Origin: Candidatus Poseidoniia archaeon
GTDB taxonomy: Archaea; Thermoplasmatota; Poseidoniia; MGIII; CG-Epi1
NCBI GenBank assembly: GCA_022449785.1
Contig: JAKURQ010000008.1
Location: forward strand, 1 to 33,300
Length of the DNA: 33,300 bases
Direction: 5' to 3'
In this document: positions 27,030-33,300 of the stretch, piece after piece
Numbering within the stretch: the stretch's first letter is position 1
How the letters are laid out: every line of letters begins with the position of its first letter
Notes under the pieces: model-generated
Told to the model about the DNA's origin: nothing
What the model saw: the letters and a program-made list of their open reading frames with translations, nothing else
Database searches by the model: none
Position numbers and translations under genes: made by a program

Positions 27030-29703
27030 AAAAATCGATATATTTGGTAAATCATTGAATACGCCTAGTTCAATATCTAGCTTTTCAGATTTCCAGCCTG
27101 AACCTTCCGGAGGAATTCCTTCCGGCGCTTTTGCAATATTTGCAGTTGCAATTTTGACTTTATCACTTGGCTCTGGCCTTGACTTTTCATCATTGTTTGG
27201 TGACGATTCAGAGCCTTTGAATCCTACATTAACAGAATCACAATCAACATATTTAGAGAGTATTTTATCAGATAGGTCACGTTCATCTCCTTTATTGGAA
27301 ACCTACAATACTTGTGGATTTCTTGAGATGGACTTAAAGGATCATTTGAAAGAAGAAATGAGAGTAAATTTAGGAACAGGTTCGTATTACTATGGCGGTT
27401 GGGGAATCATGGATGACATGGTTATGGTAGAGGAAGGAATGCCTGAGATGGCCATGGATGATGCTGCAGATGCAGATGTTGGTTCAGCTCCAAACACAGC
27501 CACTTCAGACAAGAGTTCATCAGGAGGTCAAGAAGGAGTTGATTATTCAGGAACTAATAATCAAGAACAAGGAGTAGATGAAGCAGACTTTGTGAAAACC
27601 GATGGTTCATACATTTATCTTGTTAATAATGGATACAATGATTGGGGTGTATATCCATCAGGCCATGTTCATATTTTAGAGATTCCTGAAGCAGGTAATG
27701 TATCATATTTATCAAATATATCTATAGAGGGCCGCCCTAATGAAATGCTTTTAGTCGATGATAAAGCAGTAGTTTATTCTAATGTCTATATTTACAGTTA
27801 TTACGAGGAAAAACATCCTCTTGATGAACTTGTCAAAAAGGAAATAAAACGCGAAGTTGAAGACTCCAAACCAGCTTCTTCAAATACAATATCATCCGAA
27901 TCAGAAGATGGAAAAGCAGATGACTCAGAAGAAAGTGAAGACTTTGTTGAAGATGAGTATTATGAGTATGATTATTACTATAGAACAACCTCTTTTACAA
28001 AACTAACAGTTTTGGATTTGACTAATAGAAGTTCACCTCAAGTCACTAGAGAACTTTACATTGAAGGAAATTATCAGACCGCACGTGAATCTGGAGGCAC
28101 AGTCCGTATGGTTTCTTACGGTTGGATGGAGATTTATGGTCTAAAAACATGGTTAGATTTCTCAGATTATAGTACCTATTGGCAGCTTGATTGGGATAGT
28201 TCCAAAAGAGAGCAAATCTGGATGGAAGTAATGAATGAAACAATTGAATATAACGACAAAATTATTGATCAAACTCCTTTAGATGACCTTTTACCTCGTA
28301 TTTATGAGAAATCTGGAGATGAGATAACAACACACAAGTACACTGAATCAGGCGATGGTAATTGCCAAAATTTTGCTGCAGCATCAGATAGCGCAGGGCA
28401 AGGTATCACATCTATTATGACTCTTGATTTATTAGAGGAGAATTTTAGTTTTAATGCAGATCATATTTTGAGCAATTGGGCTACAGTTTATGCTTCAGGA
28501 AATGTAATGGTAATGGCAGAATCAGCTTGGGATTCCTGGTGGTTCTGGGGAGATGAAGAATCAGAGTATCAAGAAATGACAAATCTTCATGTTTTTGATA
28601 TATCTAATCCAGGCCAAACTGATTATATCGCTAGTGGAAGAATAAATGGAACAATTGAAAATCAATTTTCTTTATCTGAGTATAATGGAAATATTCGAGT
28701 TTGTTCTACTACTGGGCAGTGGGGAAGATGGTGGATGGAGGATCCAGAACCAATGATGAGCCACGTCTTTGTTTTAGGTCTAAATTCAGATGAAACTGAA
28801 TATGAAGTAATAGGACATGTAGGAGATATTGCACCAGATGAAAGTATCTGGTCGGCAAGGTTCATGGGAGACAAAGCATACATTGTTACTTTCAGAAACA
28901 TAGATCCGTTGTGGACTATAGATCTTAGTGAGCCTAGAGATCCAAAAGTTATTGGAGAATTAGAAATACCTGGTGTTTCAACTTATATTCATCCAATGGG
29001 TGATGATCATCTTCTTACAATAGGTATTGCAGGCGATGAAGATGGTTTACATTGGGGTGTAACACAGATTTCGATATTCGACGTGAGTGATTTTTCAAAT
29101 CCAAAATTAGCCAGTTCATTACAGCTAAATTCAGCATCAAGTGAAGATAATGGTTGGTCTTATTCTTACAGTGAGGCAACATATGAGCATAAAGCTTTCC
29201 AATATTGGGAAGCAGATGGTTTGTTAGCAGTACCAATGTCAACACACAGATATTATTCAGATTACAAGGAAATTGATGGTAGGATGTATTATTCAAGCGG
29301 TTATGAATATTTATCAAAATTGATGCTTATCAAAGCGGAACCTGGTAAAGATCTTGAAATTTATGATGAAGTAGATCATTCTTCTTTCTATGATTCTAAG
29401 TACTGGTGGGATAATCCAGATGTAAGACGTAGTATTTTCATGGAAGGTGGAGATTACATCTATGCAATTAGTGAAAAGGGAATTACAGCTCATAATGTAG
29501 CTACGATGGAACGAACTGGTTTTGTAGAATTACCTTCTAACAATAGACCATCATATAATGATTATTACTATGAAGATGTAATTGATGCAGTTGAAGTTGA
29601 ATCTGAAGAAGAACCTGAAGAAGAAAATGAAGATAATTCTTCAGAAGAAGGTGAAGGCGACGCTCCTCCCGAAGATGAGTCTAGTGAAAATTCAGATGAA
29701 TGA
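27022..29703 (+). CDS. Secreted/membrane-anchored beta-propeller domain protein
   Basis: N-terminal hydrophobic segment (GAFAIFAVAILTLSLGSGL); DYSGTNNQEQGVDEADFVKTDGSYIYLVNNG is the diagnostic start of the secreted C-terminal beta-propeller family (Beta_propel); acidic C-terminal tail. Confidence 0.88.
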   Translation: MSKKIDIFGKSLNTPSSISSFSDFQPEPSGGIPSGAFAIFAVAILTLSLGSGLDFSSLFGDDSEPLNPTLTESQSTYLESILSDRSRSSPLLETYNTCGFLEMDLKDHLKEEMRVNLGTGSYYYGGWGIMDDMVMVEEGMPEMAMDDAADADVGSAPNTATSDKSSSGGQEGVDYSGTNNQEQGVDEADFVKTDGSYIYLVNNGYNDWGVYPSGHVHILEIPEAGNVSYLSNISIEGRPNEMLLVDDKAVVYSNVYIYSYYEEKHPLDELVKKEIKREVEDSKPASSNTISSESEDGKADDSEESEDFVEDEYYEYDYYYRTTSFTKLTVLDLTNRSSPQVTRELYIEGNYQTARESGGTVRMVSYGWMEIYGLKTWLDFSDYSTYWQLDWDSSKREQIWMEVMNETIEYNDKIIDQTPLDDLLPRIYEKSGDEITTHKYTESGDGNCQNFAAASDSAGQGITSIMTLDLLEENFSFNADHILSNWATVYASGNVMVMAESAWDSWWFWGDEESEYQEMTNLHVFDISNPGQTDYIASGRINGTIENQFSLSEYNGNIRVCSTTGQWGRWWMEDPEPMMSHVFVLGLNSDETEYEVIGHVGDIAPDESIWSARFMGDKAYIVTFRNIDPLWTIDLSEPRDPKVIGELEIPGVSTYIHPMGDDHLLTIGIAGDEDGLHWGVTQISIFDVSDFSNPKLASSLQLNSASSEDNGWSYSYSEATYEHKAFQYWEADGLLAVPMSTHRYYSDYKEIDGRMYYSSGYEYLSKLMLIKAEPGKDLEIYDEVDHSSFYDSKYWWDNPDVRRSIFMEGGDYIYAISEKGITAHNVATMERTGFVELPSNNRPSYNDYYYEDVIDAVEVESEEEPEEENEDNSSEEGEGDAPPEDESSENSDE

Positions 29704-29714
29704 ATTAAAGAATT

Positions 29715-30203
29715 TCAGTGATTAAGTAATTTCTTAGTTTCAGAAATAATAAGTTCAATTGAATTTTCTAAAACATGGTTATCATCTACTTCAATTAGTT
29801 TGACGTTTTCTTTGGACCTTTCTAAGTAATCTTTACTAGCACTAATCGGTACAATATCATCCGTAGTCGAATGTATTATTATTACAGGTATATTTTCAGG
29901 TGCTATTAAATTTTCAGGATTATTATTTGGATGTTCAGGATAATGCAAAGCTGGAGCGAGGAGCAGTAATCCTTTGATTTTAGTCGGTTTTCTTTGCGCA
30001 GCTAGTGCACATGCAAGCCCTCCCCAACTAGATCCGGCGAGTACAAAATCTCCACTCTCAATTGTTTTTTCTATTAGTTCTACTCTGTCAACAAGTTCCA
30101 TTTCATTAAAATCAGGTGCAATTGCTTCAATTCCACTTTCACGAATGGCCGTAATCTTACTTCCATTTGGACTTCCCCATAATCCATGTGCCCAGAGTAA
30201 CAT
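29715..30203 (-). CDS. Small alpha/beta hydrolase
   Basis: LLWAHGLWGSPNGSKI, nucleophile elbow GSSWGG, HSTTDDIVP, DDNHVL catalytic-triad context. Confidence 0.82.
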   Translation of the reverse strand: MLLWAHGLWGSPNGSKITAIRESGIEAIAPDFNEMELVDRVELIEKTIESGDFVLAGSSWGGLACALAAQRKPTKIKGLLLLAPALHYPEHPNNNPENLIAPENIPVIIIHSTTDDIVPISASKDYLERSKENVKLIEVDDNHVLENSIELIISETKKLLNH

Positions 30204-30251
30204 ATCACCCCAAACACAGTCGATATAATATACAATCCTTATTAGGCCGTA

Positions 30252-31187
30252 ATGTCACCAACGTATTCAGAGTATCTTAGACTGGAGGAGTTGCTCAAAT
30301 TACAGACAGGTGTCAAAGGTGGAAAAAGGTCAATTAGTAACGATGAGTTGCATTTTATTTTAGTTCATCAAAATTTTGAGTTATGGTTTAAATTAATAAT
30401 TAATGAACTAAGAAGTACAAGGGATATTTTAGCTTCAGATTATGTTGAAGAAACTAAACTTCCACAAGCAGTTCATCACATGAATAGAGTTATTGAAACA
30501 TTCAACTTGATGGCACAGCAATGGAAAGTGATGGAAACTCTTGAACCACAGGATTTTCTCAACTTTAGGGATGAGCTTGGAACTGCATCTGGTTTTGAAT
30601 CATTTCAGATGAGAGAAATGGAAGCTCTTATGGGCAAAAAATGGATTGATGGTAAACCTGCAGGGAAAGATGATTCCAATGAAAAATCTTTGTATGAAGT
30701 AACTTGTGATTGGCTTGAAAGAACACCCATTCAAGGGTCTACTTCAGCCTCACCTGATGATGAAAACCAGGTAAATGGATTCATTAGTGAATACCTCGCA
30801 GCACACAAAAAACTGTATCCAGACACACATCAAGATGCAGTTACTTTCTTTGAAGAAGATTCATCTTTACGACGCAGACGTGCAGGATTAGTTTTCATAG
30901 AATCCTATCGTGAACTTCCTTTGCTAGCCTGGCCACGTAAGTTGATTTCTACACTTATTGAATTAGAAGAATCAATGATTCTCTGGCGAAGTGCACATGC
31001 ACGCATGGTGGAGCGTATGATAGGTAGAAGAATAGGAACAGGCGGTTCATCAGGAGTTGATTATTTAGATATGACAACAAAATATCGAGTTTTTATTGAT
31101 CTCTGGTCAGTTCGTAGTGTTTTGATTAAGAAGGAAGCATTACCGCCTCTTCAAAATCCAGATTTTTATGAGTTTAAAGGAGAATAA
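30252..31187 (+). CDS. kynA: Tryptophan 2,3-dioxygenase
   Basis: LHFILVHQNFELWFKLIINELRSTRD, FLNFRDELGTASGFESFQ, LWRSAHARMVERMIGRRIGTGGSSGVDYL: active-site His, Arg, heme-ligand His and GTGGSSG all retained relative to bacterial TDO. Confidence 0.93.
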   Translation: MSPTYSEYLRLEELLKLQTGVKGGKRSISNDELHFILVHQNFELWFKLIINELRSTRDILASDYVEETKLPQAVHHMNRVIETFNLMAQQWKVMETLEPQDFLNFRDELGTASGFESFQMREMEALMGKKWIDGKPAGKDDSNEKSLYEVTCDWLERTPIQGSTSASPDDENQVNGFISEYLAAHKKLYPDTHQDAVTFFEEDSSLRRRRAGLVFIESYRELPLLAWPRKLISTLIELEESMILWRSAHARMVERMIGRRIGTGGSSGVDYLDMTTKYRVFIDLWSVRSVLIKKEALPPLQNPDFYEFKGE

Positions 31188-31925
31188 ATGATTAATTTAG
31201 ATGGCAAAAGAGCATTAGTCTGTGGAGGTACAAGTGGAATCGGAAAAGCGGCAGCCATTTCCTTAAGCGAATGCGGTGCTGAAGTTGTGATTTTGTCACG
31301 TAGTGCTTCTGGAGAAAATACATTAAATTGTGATCTTGAAGATTTAGATTCTTTAACAATTTCCGTAACAAAAGAGATAGAGAAAAATGGTAACTTTGAA
31401 ATTTTAATTAACAATTCAGGAGGCCCTCCTTCAGGCCCACTTATTGATGCAACACCACATGATTTTGAGAAGGCTTTTCGAAGACATGTTTTAGCCTCCC
31501 AGACATTGGTCCAGCTGATTTTACCCGGCATGAAAACAGCAAATTATGGAAGAATTATCAATATAATTTCTACATCGGTCAAAGAGCCTATCCCTGGTTT
31601 GGGTGTAAGCAACACAATACGTGGAGCTATGGCTTCTTGGTCAAAAACAATGTCGAAGGAGCTCCCTCCATCTATAACTATAAACAATGTCTTGCCAGGA
31701 TTTACGAATACAGAGAGACTTACTGAATTAAAGAAAACTCTTTCAGAGCAGAAGGGAATAAGCCAAGAAGAAGTAGAAAACGCTTGGTTAAGCACAGTTC
31801 CTGAGGGACGTTTAGCAGATCCATCAGAACTTGGTAAGGTGGTAGCGTTTCTTTCTTCACCAGCAGCTAGTTTTGTTAGAGGAACAAGTATTCCTGTGGA
31901 TGGTGGAAGAACAGGTTCAATTTAA
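31188..31925 (+). CDS. Short-chain dehydrogenase/reductase-family protein lacking the canonical YxxxK
   Basis: KRALVCGGTSGIGKAAAISLSECGAEVVILSR (TGxxxGIG-like), NNSGGPPSG, PVDGG at the C-terminus; SNTIR in place of YxxxK. Confidence 0.9.
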   Translation: MINLDGKRALVCGGTSGIGKAAAISLSECGAEVVILSRSASGENTLNCDLEDLDSLTISVTKEIEKNGNFEILINNSGGPPSGPLIDATPHDFEKAFRRHVLASQTLVQLILPGMKTANYGRIINIISTSVKEPIPGLGVSNTIRGAMASWSKTMSKELPPSITINNVLPGFTNTERLTELKKTLSEQKGISQEEVENAWLSTVPEGRLADPSELGKVVAFLSSPAASFVRGTSIPVDGGRTGSI

Positions 31926-33166
31926 TGGATTATGACGTTTTCCTTTCAATCGCTCAAACTCCTGTAGATGACTTCACTCCCGATGAAGGTACCATGTTCT
32001 CTAACTTTTTTGAGCAATTAGAAGCTGCAGACAAATTAGGATTTGGAACTGCTTGGGTCGCTCAAGCACATTTGTCGACAGAAGTTCAGAAAATGAACAA
32101 ACAACCAGTCGTCCCTCATTGGGAAGGAGAGGTTGGTTTATGCACTGATTTCTTCCAATTAGCACATTTGATGTTTGCTAAAACTAAGAACATCAATGTT
32201 GGTTCTGCAGTGATGAGTCTTCTGACTCATGGAGGGCCAGTGGGGATTGCCGAAAGAGTTGGTTCATTCTTAGCACTTCATGGTCTTGACAAAGATGAAA
32301 AAAGGAAGTTACGTATTGGATTTTCTGCAGGTCGCTTTGAATTTATGGCCAGACCATATGGTATTGTTCCGAGAGATATTGTTGAAGAAGCAGCTTGGCC
32401 TGCATTACGAGGTCAAATATTTGCAGAGGCTTGTGAAATTTTCTTAAGATTACTAAATGGTGAAATAGTAAATAGCAATGTAATAAGAAAAACGGTTCTT
32501 ACACGTTCTAACTTCCGTAGTGATGAGGATTGGCAGAATGTTCAAAAAGCAGTTATTGAAAGAGATTCAATTTCCAATTCTCCAGATAGTATCACAATTC
32601 CTAATAGATATGTTTTTGAGGATCTCAAAAATATCCCACAAGCTTGGAACAGAGACTTATTAGATTTGATCTTGGGTTCGCATGACCCTTCACTTCAGAA
32701 GGAAATAAATGAAATTCGCCCAGTAAAAGTTTTCAATCTTTCAATTACGCCTCCAGAAGTAATTGAGGCTACTCATGAAAGGATGTCAAAGTGTTATCAT
32801 TCAGATGGAGGGCCTTGGAGTAGAAATTACATGCCAAGAACCTTAATGGTTTTTGTCAATGACGAACAAAATTTATCAGAAACTGAGAGAACAAAAGCTG
32901 CAAAAGAGGAAGCAGAAAAATCTTTGAGTTCTTACTGGGGTGCACTTGAAGGAACTATAGATCCTATGAAGGTTTCTAAAGCCGCAGATAATTCAGTCAT
33001 AGGTAATGTGGAAGAAGTAGCTCAGCAAATTGCAGAAAGGTTCCATCCAGATGATTGTATTATGGCCTGGTTTGACTTCTTTAATCATGATAGTCCTCGT
33101 GTAATACGTAATATGGAAGCTTTCATGAATAAAGTGGTTCCTCGTGTAGAGGAGTTGATATCTTGA
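31925..33166 (+). CDS. LLM-class (luciferase-like) flavin-dependent oxidoreductase
   Basis: FFEQLEAADKLGFGTAWVAQAHLST, NINVGSAVMSLLTHGGPVGIAERVGSFLALHG, LRIGFSAGRFEF, VIGNVEEVAQQIAERF. Confidence 0.88.
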   Translation: MDYDVFLSIAQTPVDDFTPDEGTMFSNFFEQLEAADKLGFGTAWVAQAHLSTEVQKMNKQPVVPHWEGEVGLCTDFFQLAHLMFAKTKNINVGSAVMSLLTHGGPVGIAERVGSFLALHGLDKDEKRKLRIGFSAGRFEFMARPYGIVPRDIVEEAAWPALRGQIFAEACEIFLRLLNGEIVNSNVIRKTVLTRSNFRSDEDWQNVQKAVIERDSISNSPDSITIPNRYVFEDLKNIPQAWNRDLLDLILGSHDPSLQKEINEIRPVKVFNLSITPPEVIEATHERMSKCYHSDGGPWSRNYMPRTLMVFVNDEQNLSETERTKAAKEEAEKSLSSYWGALEGTIDPMKVSKAADNSVIGNVEEVAQQIAERFHPDDCIMAWFDFFNHDSPRVIRNMEAFMNKVVPRVEELIS

Positions 33167-33300
33167 GTCATCCAACAGAAGTTCGTGATTTGTATCCAAG
33201 TAGTCCATTGGGTGAAACAGAGGGAGATGTCCCTACGGGTAGAGATGTTGAATGGGAACCACTAGTTGATTATCGAAGAAATGGCGTTAGTGAAACCACA
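33163..33300 (+). CDS. Unidentified ORF truncated by window end
   Basis: Open frame from TTG at 33163 (TTGA overlap with the preceding stop): LSHPTEVRDLYPSSPLGETEGDVPTGRDVEWEPLVDYRRNGVSETT... Confidence 0.5.
   Translation, partial: MSHPTEVRDLYPSSPLGETEGDVPTGRDVEWEPLVDYRRNGVSETT

Noticed and set aside
27955-27985. TAT/GAT-rich near-repetitive tract in the beta-propeller gene
   Set aside because: Explained by coding of the acidic/Tyr-rich segment EYYEYDYYY; not a DNA-level repeat of note.
29015-29317. 100-aa minus-strand ORF with His/Asn-rich sequence
   Set aside because: Antisense to the beta-propeller gene; composition reflects reverse-strand reading of Asp/Tyr-rich codons.
1-33300. tRNA, rRNA, CRISPR array, transposase or prophage content
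   Set aside because: No cloverleaf-like T-arm sequences, no regularly spaced direct repeats and no transposase/integrase motifs were recognised by reading; a tRNAscan/Infernal run would be decisive.

Overview
This AT-rich, gene-dense window looks archaeal and is most likely from a marine Thermoplasmatota/Poseidoniales-like (MGII) genome. That placement is inferred from an archaeal S19e-L39e-L31e-aIF6 cluster sitting with bacterial-type gyrA and purH. I support 32 protein-coding genes, including one truncated at each edge and an L39e gene (51 aa) that the ORF track misses. No rRNA, tRNA, CRISPR array or transposase was recognised. Most content is housekeeping: alaS, topA, a Hef-like helicase, kptA, purH, ribosomal proteins, aIF6, gyrA, deoxyhypusine synthase and inositol-phosphate synthase. 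The most interesting signals are: (1) an exact 20-bp duplicated element directly upstream of two apparent leaderless promoters, one for a small winged-helix-like protein and one for a Cys/His mini-protein leading into a secreted beta-propeller gene; (2) a perfect 20-bp GC palindrome upstream of topA and a related GGGGAGTCCC element upstream of gyrA; (3) a 60-aa tandem repeat at the TopA C-terminus; (4) a C4 zinc-ribbon tail on GyrA, with gyrA overlapping deoxyhypusine synthase, which in turn overlaps a DDAH-like gene; (5) a tightly packed tryptophan 2,3-dioxygenase / SDR lacking YxxxK / luciferase-like oxidoreductase operon. No clearly new defence or mobile system was seen.
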